From: Akebia trifoliata | Lineage: Eukaryota > Streptophyta > Magnoliopsida > Ranunculales > Lardizabalaceae | Direction of reading: 5' to 3' | Length of the DNA stretch: 64,000 nucleotides | NCBI GenBank assembly: GCA_017979445.1 | Contig: CM030706.1 | Span: 6,675,595 to 6,739,594 of the forward strand | Shown here: piece after piece, positions 1-14,809 of the stretch | How the letters are laid out: each line of letters begins with the position of its first letter | Position numbering within the stretch: position 1 is the stretch's first letter | Made by a program: the position numbers and the translations under genes | Notes under the pieces: model-generated | The model's input: only the letters and a program-made list of their open reading frames with translations | The model's database searches: none | What the model was told of the DNA's origin: nothing

Positions 1-1467
1 CCTATCCTTTATGGATTTTAAATAAACTTTGATTATTTAAGTTCTATTAAGCAACATAAATAATTACAGTACATGACTATCAAGACTTCATCCATATTTA
101 ATTGCCCCAACACTTGTTAGGAGCTTAGGATTCGTTTAATTAACTATGTTTTAAAAATAAGCAATTGTGTCACACATATTAGGGAGTGGGTCATACAGCA
201 GTGACCTGAAGATTGGACCTCCTATCAGCAAATCTTGACGTGAAAGTCAATAGGAACCATAAATACATTTTCACTTGTATCTCTAGAAAATGCATTTATG
301 ATTCTTATACACATTCACGTTAGAGTGTGCGATGTAAAGTCCAATCTTGAGGTCACTTCAGCATTATTCCCTTCCATACTTTCATCTTGAAAGATACTTC
401 TCTCGTTGTTTTCATATTTGATGACATACCCCATTGACTTAGGTGTTCTCTGAACGACTAATTTAAATAACCAATTGACTTCACCTTCAACATTTAACAT
501 AAAATCGATTTTGGTTTTCTACCTAAAGCCAGTCATCTTAAATTTGGACAAATTTTTTTCCTACCATTTCCTACCATTGTGATGTATTTTCTTAAAATCT
601 CAAGAACAAAATGGGATTTTTCTTTTTTCTTTTTTTTTTTTTTTGGGGGGGGGGGGGGGAGATGAAGATTGACTTTTGGGAAAACTTTAAAGGGTATTTG
701 ACTAAATGTAAAATCATTATTGAGTGGCTTTGAATTTGCCAAAGTTCTTGACAAAATCAAGGATTTCTCTTAACAAAACCACTTCGATTTTGTCCCAAAT
801 CAGTCTTCTACAAACTTTGGGCAAAGATTTTTACCCTTGTGTCTTCAACTTTAATATTCTATTTCTTCAACCTTTAACCTCAAGAACAAAATAAGACTTT
901 TGGAGAAGTAAAATAGATTATTCTCAAAATCAATTTACCTTCGACCCATTGTTTTGGGTATAATTTTTGGTCCTCATTTTCAACCTTAAAATCTACCTTC
1001 TTCAACCTACAAACCTCAAGAAAGAGAGAAGTAGAAAGTGACGGAATTTGGCTAAAACAATTAAGGATTTTTGACAAGAGGACAAAGTGAGGTTGAAACA
1101 ATGTATTGAAGACCAGGATGAATAGCTTAAAATTTATTTTCAAAGAGCTTGAAGATGATATATTTTGAGAGAAAATCAAGAAGTTTTGGTTAGTCTCTTA
1201 AATATGACAAAATTTCTTGGAGAAAATAGTTTTAGGCAAGAACATGAAGATAAGGGCATTTATGTCATTTAAATTAGTCTATCAGAGAAAACTTAAGTCA
1301 AGGGGGCATGTCATCAATTCGAAAACATAGAGGCCCATCTATGATATTGATCAAAATGAAGAATATGGAATTTTATGTTATTTTATATTAATCTCTCATA
1401 AAGTCTAAGCTCTAGTGTGGGATAGTATGTCATCAGCTTGAAAATTAAACGGTGCATCTCAAATATT
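1..1467. other. AT-rich upstream spacer
   Basis: No gene is seen. The stretch is AT-rich and carries a poly(T) tract joined to a poly(G) tract at about 631-659, which is a slippage-prone simple repeat. Short reading frames on the minus strand (for example 880-1179) have low-complexity translations with no recognisable domain. The phrase 'ttcaacct..aacctcaag' recurs several times and resembles decayed dispersed repeat sequence seen again near 40.8 and 51.9 kb. Confidence 0.6.
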
Positions 1468-1469
1468 CT

Positions 1470-1480
1470 ATAAATCATAA
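1470..1480 (+). promoter_or_regulatory. Candidate TATA box of the PPR gene
   Basis: TCTATAAATCA lies about 90 bases before the start codon at 1568, a normal distance for a plant TATA box plus 5' leader. It is the best match in the 150 bases upstream. No transcript data are available here, so this is positional inference. Confidence 0.45.
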
Positions 1481-1567
1481 AGGTCTATGTTTAAATGACC
1501 AAATCACCCTTGTTCATAGTCAGTTAACGTTCTTATCCCATTTACCAGCCACAGAGAGACCATTACA

Positions 1568-3367
1568 ATGGCAACCTCAACATCCCCTCTAAGCCCTCTA
1601 TCTCCACACAAATCCAAACCAAGCAACACAAAAGAAACACACCAATTTCCTCTCTCTCTCCTACCCAAATGTAATTCCCTTAGACAACTCAAACAAATCC
1701 AAGCTTTTACAATAAAATCCGACCTCCAACATGACATCTCTGTCCTCACCAAGCTCATCAACTTCTGCACCCTTAATCCCTCTACCACCATGGACCATGC
1801 CCAACAACTGTTTGACCAAATTCCCCAACCAGACATTGTCCTCTTTAACACCATGGCTCGCGGATACGCTCAAACCCAATCATCAATTCGAGCCGTCACC
1901 CTCTTTGTTAAAATTCTCAATTCGGGGCTTCTCCCCGATGACTACACCTTCCCGTCTCTTCTCAAGGCGTGTGCCAACTCTAAAGCATTAGAGGAAGGTA
2001 AACAAGTGCATTGCCTTTCTATCAAAATTGGATTGCACCAAAACATCTATGTCCAACCTACACTTATAAACATGTACACCGAATGTGGTGACCTTAGTGC
2101 TGCACGTCAAGTCTTCGACAAGATATTAGACCCATGTGTTGTTACATACAATGCAATGATTATGGGTTATGCTCGACGTAGTCAGCCAACCAAGGCATTG
2201 GCATTGTTTCGAGAATTGCAAGCGAGCAATCTCAAACCAACGGATGTTACAATGCTAAGTGTTTTGTCATCATGTGCTTTGTTAGGAGCATTGGATCTAG
2301 GGAAGTGGATACATGAGCATATAAAGAAGACTGGGTTAGATAAGTATTTGAAGGTGAACACTGCTTTGATAGACATGTACGCAAAGTGTGGTAGCTTAGA
2401 AGATGCGGTTTTCATATTTGAGAATATGAATTTTCGAGATACGCAAGCATGGTCAGCAATGATTGTTGCGTATGCGATCCATGGGCATGGTAACACAGCT
2501 ATATCTATGTTTGAGGAAATGAAAAAGGCAGGAGTACGACCTGATGAAATTACATTTCTAGGTCTTTTATATGCATGTAGTCATACAGGAATGGTGGATG
2601 AAGGTTGTGGGTTTTTCTACAACATGAGAGATCGCTACGGGATTGTTCCCGGGATTAAACATTATGGGTGTATGGTGGATTTGCTAGGTCGTGCAGGGCA
2701 CTTGCATGAGGCTTATAATTTCATTGAGGGATTGCCCATCAAGCCTACACCTATACTATGGCGAACCTTGTTATCATCTTGCAGTAGCCATGGAAATGTT
2801 GAATTGGGGAAACGTGTATTTGAACACATTTTAAAGTTGGATGAGTCTCATGGTGGGGACTATGTGATTTTATCAAATCTATGTGCAAGATCGGGAAGGT
2901 GGGAAGATGTAAATTATGTGAGGAAATTGATGAAAGACAAAGGGGTGGTCAAGGTACCTGGGTGTAGCTCTGTTGAGGTGGACAATGTGGTGCACGAATT
3001 CTTCTCTGGGGACGGGACGCATTTAGAATCTAGAGGACTGCACACGGTTCTCGATGAGTTGGTTAAGGAATTGAAGTTGGTCGGATATGTGCCCGATACT
3101 TCTCTAGTGTTTCATGCAGACATGGGAGAAGAGGAGAAAGAATCTACTCTTAGATATCACAGCGAGAAGTTGGCTATGGCATATGGACTTATTAACACTT
3201 CCCCTGGAACAACCATCCGAGTTGTGAAGAATCTTCGTGTGTGTGGGGATTGTCACTCTGCTGCAAAACTTATATCCAAGATCTTTAACAGACAAATAAT
3301 ACTTAGGGACATTCAACGGTTCCATCATTTTAAGGACGGTGTATGCTCGTGTGGGGATTACTGGTAG
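1568..3367 (+). CDS. OTP85: DYW-type pentatricopeptide repeat protein, OTP85-like, chloroplast RNA editing factor
   Basis: This is an intronless 599-residue protein of the PLS-DYW class. PLS-type repeats start around residue 50 (recognisable blocks include PDIVLFNTMARGYA, PDDYTFPSLLKACA, VYNAMI-type and DTQAWSAMIVAYA). The E and E+ regions follow, and then a complete DYW domain. The DYW deaminase signature is present: HSE in 'RYHSEKLA' near residue 531, the CxxCH zinc motif in 'CGDCH', and the C-terminal DYW. Such proteins bind organelle RNA upstream of a target cytidine, and the DYW domain deaminates it to uridine. The protein closely resembles Arabidopsis At2g02980/OTP85, known for editing an ndhD site in plastids, along its length. 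The S/T-rich N-terminus fits a plastid transit peptide. The first ATG in the open frame is used, just after ACAGAGAGACCATTACA. It converges on the FTSH6-like gene 945 bases downstream. The orthology is inferred from remembered family sequence; the DYW-PPR class itself is certain. Confidence 0.93.
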   Translation: MATSTSPLSPLSPHKSKPSNTKETHQFPLSLLPKCNSLRQLKQIQAFTIKSDLQHDISVLTKLINFCTLNPSTTMDHAQQLFDQIPQPDIVLFNTMARGYAQTQSSIRAVTLFVKILNSGLLPDDYTFPSLLKACANSKALEEGKQVHCLSIKIGLHQNIYVQPTLINMYTECGDLSAARQVFDKILDPCVVTYNAMIMGYARRSQPTKALALFRELQASNLKPTDVTMLSVLSSCALLGALDLGKWIHEHIKKTGLDKYLKVNTALIDMYAKCGSLEDAVFIFENMNFRDTQAWSAMIVAYAIHGHGNTAISMFEEMKKAGVRPDEITFLGLLYACSHTGMVDEGCGFFYNMRDRYGIVPGIKHYGCMVDLLGRAGHLHEAYNFIEGLPIKPTPILWRTLLSSCSSHGNVELGKRVFEHILKLDESHGGDYVILSNLCARSGRWEDVNYVRKLMKDKGVVKVPGCSSVEVDNVVHEFFSGDGTHLESRGLHTVLDELVKELKLVGYVPDTSLVFHADMGEEEKESTLRYHSEKLAMAYGLINTSPGTTIRVVKNLRVCGDCHSAAKLISKIFNRQIILRDIQRFHHFKDGVCSCGDYW

Positions 3368-4311
3368 TAGTAGTTATCGAAAATAAGGATTATGTTGTTA
3401 CACACTTCAATTCATTCTCATCTTAACAACAAGCTATATGTATGTTCCATGTCTTTTGGCAAATGTTTACCTTTTAATCCAAGGGGAAACTGCAAAATTA
3501 TACATCAAAATTCCACTAAGAGGTCCTCAATTTGCATCCCACGCAAATTAAAGTGGCATTGCTAACAAGTTAAGGCCTGGAGTAATTGAGGTAAAGTTTG
3601 ATTACGCTTCTACCTTGATTAATGAGATGCATTGGGAGCATTTAAATTTTGTAATATTGTGTAACTTGAATATATTTTTTATTCATCATCATTTAGTGAA
3701 CCTTGCAATTCTGGGTCCTCTTTGATTGGATTAACAGCACTCTTATGTTCTCTAAGAACAACAGTTCATGATAATGAAGACATTAAATTTTGTTTAGAGA
3801 TAATACCATGAAGTTGATAGTTTCTAATGCACTATAACACCCACCTTAGCCTTTTTTATCTTCAAATTGAACAATTCGATCAGTTGGTCCTTTGAAGAGA
3901 AGTTCACGCTTAGATCGAAGTTCCACTTGACATTATATCATTGGAGCGCCAACCCATGGTTGATTCTCTTACATATAGGAAGGTAAACCTCTTCGATGAA
4001 GCATAACCCCCAAAGTCAAACATATGAACCTTAACACTTAAGTCCTCAACAACAGGTTTAACAGGTTGAAGACATGACCAGTATCATAAACCCAAAATCC
4101 TTTCTTTTTACAAGATTGAATGCTGAAACTGTAAATATTGAGACATCTTTTCTTTGAATCAACCAAATGATTTATTTATCTTTAATTTTAACAAGTACTA
4201 GAAGAAGCTTAGATTTTCAAAAATGAGAGCTACTGAATAAGCTTTCTATATTTTGTAACTTTGTTATTTCATAATTTTACCCTTACAACTACTGTACATC
4301 AAGATGATTTC
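3368..4311. other. Intergenic region between convergent genes
   Basis: This contains the 3' untranslated regions of the PPR gene (+) and the FTSH6-like gene (-). I see no other gene or clear repeat. AT-rich stretches could hold polyadenylation signals for both. Confidence 0.6.
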
Positions 4312-8459
<4,148 letters not shown>

Positions 8460-8580
8460 TATGCTTATTGGGTTGGTGAAGTCTTTGTTCTTGGTATGTG
8501 TTGAGTAAGAAATTTGAATTTGTTTGGAGGGAGAGAGTATGTGTAAGTTTAAATAGATTTAAAAGTGTTGGCATGGATGG
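8460..8580 (-). promoter_or_regulatory. 5' leader and core promoter of the FTSH6-like gene
   Basis: On the minus strand, CTATTTAAACTT lies about 90 bases before the ATG at 8459 and is the best TATA-like candidate. The leader is C/T- and A-rich, as is usual for plant nuclear genes. No heat-shock element was confidently found. Confidence 0.35.
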
Positions 8581-8923
8581 TTCTAGGCTTTCAACACTTC
8601 TCTTTTTCTCTAATTTCCTTTTGTTTCAGGAAGGATCTAGAGTGGGTCTTGGTGGATGGATGTGAAAGTGAAGGCTAATGGTTATTTGGGATTGTGTGGG
8701 ACACTTGAAAGTGTGGTTATTTGTCCATGCCAAGGATAATATACACATGTGTCCAAACAGACAAGATCTTATCCTGCACTTGCTCTATTGACCATACACA
8801 TGGATAAAATTAACAGGTCTGATTTGATTTTTTGTTTTTGATAAAGATTATGTCATGTGTCAAGTTAATTTAATTGAAATGTCATGATCATTTGTTTTTT
8901 TTTCTTCTGTTTGGTTATTGAGT

Positions 8924-9068
8924 AATGTTGGGGTGACACAATGACGTGGTGGCGCACACATAACCACAGATGCTTTTTACGATACAAGTAAAAAGCATCC
9001 GTGGTTATGTGTGCGCTACCACATCATTTGCGTCACTCATGTTTCCCCATTTGTGTCATTCCAGCATT
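8924..9068. mobile_element. Foldback MITE, family F, copy 1
   Basis: An inverted repeat whose arms read AATGTTGGGGTGACACAA outward, then TGACGTGGT.GCGCACACATAACCAC. The arms meet at a centre of AAAAAGCATC/GATGCTTTTT type. The right arm carries about 30 extra bases. Its inner sequence (ATCCGTGGTTATGTG.. TACCACATCA) matches the core shared with the foldback elements at 13.6, 31.1, 38.2, 59.0 and 61.0 kb. Confidence 0.7.
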
Positions 9069-11030
9069 AGTGTTGGTTATTTTTTTGTGGTGGGTAGGCT
9101 GGGAATTGGAACTATGGCCTCATCTCATTAGGGTTCTCGATGCATCGAGTCTGGATTGAATTAGGTTGATTTGGGACTGATTCGAAAAGGACTGGACTTA
9201 GCCCAGAAATGACCCAATAAGAATAGGATTGGACCCTTGTTGGATCAGGTATTTTATCGGATGTCAGTATGAGTATTTAAATCTGGTCCAATAAACACAA
9301 AATACGAATAAACTTCATATATTTAAAAATATATAATTTGCTTACTTTAGAAATCAAAATTGTACCAAAGACCCTATACTTATAAAGTCATAAAAAAGTC
9401 CGTAGAGGTCATAACTAGGTCCACACATCCAAATTGGGTCTATTCATAGGTAATGGGCCTATTAGACTTTCTATTTTATTATTATTTTTTTTATTTTTGT
9501 GTGTAGATGAAGCCCATGATCCAGCCCAGTCTAAGTGATCCCCACCGGATATAAGGCCCACACATCTAATAAGATGGGTTAACCCATAGTCAAACCAATA
9601 AACCTACTAAAATGGGTTGACCCACTAATCAGATAAATTGGTAATGAACTTTATATTCAAATAAATGGGTAAAATCTACTGAGAGTCCATAGAGTCATCA
9701 AAATCAAAATTGGATTAATTTGATCTTCTGACAAACTGGTCAAAGTTCATTAAGTTACAACATAATTGAAAAGTCAATTCATCTTAAATCTATAAATACC
9801 AAAGTCTTACTCATTTAGAGGGATCTTAGACTATTTTCTATCAGAAGACACAAGCTCTCTCTAAAAAAAAGAAGAAGCTCTCAAGCCTTCCTCTAAAGAA
9901 AAGATAAAATTCTTCCTCAAAAGCTGGATTCCAATAATAGAGAAGATCAAATCTACAAACCCTTCTCTATAAGTACAAAAATCCGTATCAATTGACTAAG
10001 CACGAAATCTAAACATAAGAAAATCTATATAAAATCTCTATAAAAGATCAAACATCTTAAGCCATCATCTACAAATCAAGAAATCACTTTCTTAGCCAAT
10101 CAAAGCGTGAAGTCCAAAAAAAAGAAAGTTACACATCATCAATGTTGTATTTGACTACTAATCAAAGAATAAGACTCCATTGAACGAGTGCATTGAGATC
10201 TGTATCAATCTTCTTTATCAAAATCAATCAAAATCATTTGTCATCTTATTTTGTGCATCTTGAGGTAATTCGTGAAATTTTTAATCGACAATTATCTTCT
10301 CACATTGTATTAGATTGGGATATGGTTTATATAAACACAATATGACAGGTAATCAAATCGGAGCATTGCAATATTACACGATACTTGATTTAATGCCTGG
10401 CCGTGGGATTAACATAAAAAAGTTTGTTAAGTTGATATCTTCATCATAATTTTCAAACTTTAAGAAACAATTATTATTGATAGTGCTATTTTCAGAATAA
10501 CAATAAGGAGCACATAGTAGCAACATAGATCAGATTTGATAATTATTCGATTGGGTTTCAATTAGGCTAATTCAGATAAATTTGTGAAATTTTCATTAAA
10601 ATTTTTGAAATTTTTTGAGGAATAAACCTATGATTTTGGGTTTCTTACCCAAACTCATCATCTTCAACCTCCCTAAAAATCCTATCTCGTTCTTGAGATT
10701 TGAATGTTAAGGAAAATAGAATTTTGAGGATGAACTATAAAAATGATATCATATTCCGTGATTAATCAATAAATTATCAATCAATTCTTCAATACCCCAA
10801 TTTAATTGACTAATCCAATAATTTTCCAAAAATTTGGAGAATTTTGTGACTATGCCATACCTGTCGCATAATCAGATAACATTATATAAAACGAATGATT
10901 TAAAAATTCTACCAATGATTAGAACAAAAATCTGTCAAATTGGTCTAACTGACTTATATTTATTAAAAAAGATTAAACAAATGCACACTTCTTTTTTTTC
11001 CAAAATTACCCTCTTTTATTTTTATTAAAA
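9069..11030. other. Intergenic, decayed repeat sequence
   Basis: No gene is seen. From about 9770 to 10440 the sequence has an LTR-like character: CTATAAATACC near 9790, followed by an A/C-rich leader. However, I found no second copy, primer site or target duplication, so it is left unnamed. Short open frames here have no recognisable product. Confidence 0.45.
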
Positions 11031-11250
11031 AAAAATTAATTACAAAACCAATGGCTTAGGGAGGTTCGAACACAAGGCCAACGAATTTTAGAAATTGAAT
11101 TTTAACGGTTTGGGATTGTCGAAATTATTGATATTCCCAGATTCAATAGCTTAGAGCAGTCAAATTTCTCCCATCCTTCATTAATTTGATAGTTTCAGCC
11201 TATCAAAAATAAAAATTTGACAATAAAAAATTCAAACCCTTGATCTGTCA
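11030..11250. repeat. Dispersed repeat, pair member 1 (with 52330-52520)
   Basis: Shares a diverged block with 52330-52520. Common phrases include 'TTCCCAGATTCAATAGCTTA / TTCCCCAAATTCGACGGCTTA' and 'CAAATTTCTCCCATCCT..ATTAATTTGAT'. The 'tcgacgg' words resemble subterminal repeats of CACTA-like elements. No ends were defined. Confidence 0.5.
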
Positions 11251-11269
11251 AATTTGTGCTTTTTTCACA

Positions 11270-11370
11270 TTGTGCAACTAGATTAATTGATAAAATCAAT
11301 GAGTGTTGATACTATAGACCTATGTTCAAACTCCGCCAACATCAAGTTATCAAACTCATAAAAAAAGAAC
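11270..11370 (+). repeat. Possible tRNA-derived SINE, diverged copy
   Basis: Contains a B-box-like word 'ATGTTCAAACTCC' and the tail 'CAAGTTATCAAACTCATAAAAAAAG'. It aligns with 16960-17060, which has a clearer B box and the same tail 'TCAAATTATTGAACTCATGAAAAA'. Small size, internal promoter-like box and A-rich tail suggest a SINE; the A box is poor. Confidence 0.4.
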
Positions 11371-11454
11371 TGATTGCTATATATCCTGGTCAGACAAGAT
11401 TGGCTGATCAGCTTGGCCAGGTTTTAAGACTGTTTAAAATCATGGCCTCAAAGT

Positions 11455-11960
11455 TAGGGGTGTCAATGGATAGTCAAATATTCGAATTCGAAAAATTGGA
11501 TATTATTCGAAATTTTTGGATATTGGATTCAAATTTGGATAGTTTTATGTATTTGAATCCTTGTTGGATACAGATTCGGATATTAACATTTCGAATCCGA
11601 TAATATCCAATTCAAAATAATATATAATATATATTATTTTATTTGATTTATTTTTTATATAAATAATATAATATAATATATATTATTTGATTTATTTATT
11701 ATATACATAATATAATATATAATAATTTTTTTTAATAATGAAAAATCAATTATATAAAGACAAATTATATATATTTTTTAATATACAAATTATTCGAATT
11801 CTAATCGGATATTATTCATTAGGATAATCGGATTCGAATTCAAATAGAATTTTAGATTATCCATCAGATTCGAATTCAAATTTGAATATCAAATAAAACT
11901 TTCAGATTCGAATTTGAATATAATTGTATCTGAACCGATAGGCATCCATTGACAGCCCTA
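11455..11960. mobile_element. hAT-like MITE with 8-base target duplication
   Basis: A 506-base element with ends TAGGGGTGTCAATGGATA and, at the right, CATTGACAGCCCTA, which are inverted repeats. It is flanked by exact 8-base direct repeats CTCAAAGT at 11447-11454 and 11961-11968. The TAGGGGTGTCAAT terminus and 8-base duplication are characteristic of hAT non-autonomous elements. The interior is AT-rich with many 'ATTCGAATT' words and codes for nothing. An open frame at 11322-11603 runs through its left end and is spurious. Confidence 0.9.
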
Positions 11961-11968
11961 CTCAAAGT

Positions 11969-13570
11969 GAGGACTCATGTGGAATTGAAGCATACCTTTA
12001 AATTGAAAAGAGAAATAAAAATGTAGTGGTCATATATTGGTCGGTGATTTGGAGCTCGGCCGCTCTGCCTTTGTTTTCATACACAGCCGAGTTACAAAAA
12101 TCAATAAAAGTTTTCACATAAATGTTTGACTTCAATGCTATTTGGACCACTTGGTTGAGTATCCGTAGAAAAAACGGCAGTGTTTTCTTGACACCTGGCA
12201 CATGTCTCGGAGTCAACTTTTGTTAGGCATGCCCACTTCTGAAAATTCGATTACTACGTACAACAGTCTTACAAAAAGAAAAATTATATAAAATAAATTT
12301 TCACATTTATTACTTAGATTATACTTATATTTTTAACAAAAATAAGCAAAGTTGATGATTAGTAATTAGACGATGAAGATAGATTTAAATTCAGGTCATG
12401 ATATCAACACTCGCAATCTTCAATCATAATAATCTGACACCTTCTAATGATGTTTAAATGAGTATCTATTATTTAAAATATAGAAGTGACATTATCAAAA
12501 AAACGTGAAATTATTTGAAATGAAAGACCAAACATGAATAGAGGAGACAAAAATTTTGGTAAATCTTCGAGAATTGATAGAAAATTTTGCTTGACTAAAA
12601 GATAAGAGATTAAAGCATGTATGTCAAAACCTAACGTATATTATTCGATATCAAACAAAGAGTTTTTTAAGGAACCCAAGCATTTGTGATACTTTTTATA
12701 ATTTTTTGTTATCGATTATTTCATTTTACCACGTTGAAATGAAACACGCTTCACTAGCATCAGAAGTGTCAAGCTCTAGAGTGATTGAATGTGATAAGTT
12801 CTAATAAGCAAGGTAAGATCTCGTCTCAAGGTAATATTTTGCTTAGGCGAGAAATCGAAATGGTCTCAACCCAAACTTTTTAGAGACATTCTGAAACTAC
12901 TGAACTATATTTTGAGATTAGTATTTCAATCGAGTCTTGATCAAAATAGAATTGTACCATCGAAAAATAAGGTAACTTTCAATCATGGTATCTCTAATTC
13001 AACATTATATATGTATATGCAAGCATAAAGTAACTCCAAGGGTTCTTGAAGGTCTTGTATCCCATTAAAGCAGTTTAGGGATAATTTTGTATTAAATTTC
13101 TATGTTACTGTATTTGATATTTCTTTTGTGGTTAGAAACTAAAGTTTGAAACTTATAAAAGCCATTGTTTTGGATTTATTTTCCCCTTGAGAAAAACATT
13201 AGTTGTTGATAAGAATGGCCCCATCATCATGCCTTGAAAGACATTTTATGTCAAATCCTTAAACAAATTAATGATACAAGGGCAAACGGTCCCTCTTGTT
13301 TATGTAGTTTTGAGTTTGAAACGGCACACAATTGTAGGCTCAAATGGGAAAGAAAAGAGTGCCCCACAGTCTGGGGGTATTTATTTCAAAAATATCTTTC
13401 TATATGGAGAAGCTGTTCAATTATTAATCTTGTACTACACGAAGTTGCAAAAGTTATCCAACTCTTGGTCTTCTTCCATAACCCCATGGCACAATCTTTT
13501 GGGTTCAAGAGTCTTTAGTCGATCTGTATAATAAAGAATCACCTGATCAATGGTTATTTCTATGAATAAT
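11969..13570. repeat. Upstream flank of RNase copy A, duplicated at 32740-33780
   Basis: Segments of this flank align with the flank before copy C. Examples are 'GGACCACTTGGTTGAGTAT' (about 12149) with 'GGATCACTTGGTTGAGTAT' (about 33153), and the run from about 13285 to 13480 containing 'TTGAAACGGCACACAATTGTAG', 'GGAGAAGCTGTTCAAT' and 'TCTTGTACTACACGAAGTTG' with 33600-33770. This marks the segment as part of a block duplication. No gene is seen in it. Confidence 0.8.
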
Positions 13571-13571
13571 A

Positions 13572-13737
13572 ATGAATGTATGCGGTCTTGGTATGTGATT
13601 GGGTATGTGACTGACATGGCAAAGACACATAATCACGCATCTTTTTTTTGTGCATCCCGATGAAAATGATCTATGATTATGTGCCCTTACCATGTCAACA
13701 ACATATCCAATCGCGTACCAAGATCGAGTGCATTCAT
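13572..13737. mobile_element. Foldback MITE, family F, copy 2
   Basis: Inverted arms: left AATGAATGTATGCGGTCTTGG.., right ending ..CCAAGATCGAGTGCATTCAT. The right arm carries the family core 'GATCTATGATTATGTGCCCTTACCATGTCA'-like sequence. It lies in the copy A flank and is absent from the matching flank of copy C, so it inserted after the block duplication or was lost from C. Confidence 0.7.
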
Positions 13738-14610
13738 CACGAAAAGGTACATGAATTAGGCATATTTTACTAAATCAAAAGTGTTGATGTGTAACTAGTT
13801 TCAACGACGTGGACAAATAAAATGCCTCCATGTGACTACTAAAACAAAGTAATACTAAGTCTGGAGAGACATATGTCACATCTTCGAAGTTGGTAAGTCT
13901 ACTTGGCAAGTTAATAGTTTAGCCAAGACATTCACGCATCAGGTCAACCAACTCATTTAAAGGACTTAACTTAAGTGGCATGCAGTAGAACCCAAAGAAC
14001 TCGATTGAACACGACTGAGTGGTTAGTGCGTTAAAGAAAAATTACGAAATTAACAAGTGGATTAGAGCTAATCTCAGCAAAAGATTTCCTAGGATTACCA
14101 GGATTCTAATTAGAGTCAGACTCTCATATCAAATTAGGAAGAGACCAATATAAGGAAGAATTGCAATTTAACACGGAATTAATAAAATAAAGATAAAAAG
14201 ATTTTAATTCAAGCAGGATACTGAAATATTTGCAAGACTTTCGAGAAGGAAATTACTAATGATAGAAGGACTGTTGGAGTCTAAAAAGGAAAGGGATCAA
14301 CACAAAAGTAATGGAATACTGACTCATACTCTAACTCAATCCTTCTTGATTTCTTGCTAACTTGATCGTCAAATGTTCTTGATCAAAGGACCCCTCCTAG
14401 ATTTAAGATGTTTTGCAGGAAACACGAGAAAGATCATTCTCAAAATACTAGTTTGGGGAAGAGGTATTTTTAAGTATAAAAGATAGGGAAAACAATCATG
14501 GGTGAGTTGAAAGTTGAAAAGGGAAATATTGTGCTATTTTTGTTTTAAAGAGATAATGAAGTTAGATAGATACATTGCTCCTGGAGTACAGGATCCGAAT
14601 CATAAACATA

Positions 14611-14665
14611 AATGGCAAGCCGACATGACAATACACACCAAACGAGAAGTTAATTCGCTACATAA
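14611..14665 (+). promoter_or_regulatory. Conserved promoter block of RNase copy A
   Basis: AATGGCAAGC.GACATGACAATACAC followed by CACCAAACGAGAAGTTAATTC is shared almost exactly with copy C (36803-36860), and more weakly with copy D upstream (TGACAATGCACGCCAATGAC, on the minus strand near 60690-60720). Conservation while the surroundings diverged suggests a regulatory role, although recent common ancestry is also possible. Confidence 0.5.
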
Positions 14666-14683
14666 AGATACAATGAATACACC

Positions 14684-14691
14684 GAATATGC
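14684..14691 (+). promoter_or_regulatory. P1BS-type site (GAATATGC) in the RNase copy A promoter
   Basis: GAATATGC fits GNATATNC, the binding site of PHR1-type MYB factors that switch on phosphate-starvation genes. It sits 33 bases before the TATA box and within a conserved context (..GTCCAAATCCTT). S-like RNases of the RNS1/RNase LE type are known to be induced by phosphate starvation, so site and gene family agree. Confidence 0.55.
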
Positions 14692-14716
14692 CGTCCAAAT
14701 CCTTCCAATTTTAACC

Positions 14717-14724
14717 TATAAATA
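14717..14724 (+). promoter_or_regulatory. TATA box of RNase copy A
   Basis: TATAAATA lies 93 bases before the ATG at 14810, within the conserved string 'AACCTATAAATA' shared with copy C. The leader then runs A/G-rich to the start codon. Confidence 0.65.
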
Positions 14725-14809
14725 CACCTCTTTGAAATGGCAATCCATCTCATTCAAATCCAACAACAAAAGAAGAAGAAGAGAAAGCTAGAAATCAAAC
14801 TTCTCAACC

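Noticed and set aside
1504..1854. Minus-strand frames opposite the PPR gene
   Set aside because: Antisense shadows of a strongly supported coding sequence.
11322..11603. Open frame of 93 codons
   Set aside because: It crosses the left border of an hAT MITE and consists of its AT-rich terminal sequence.
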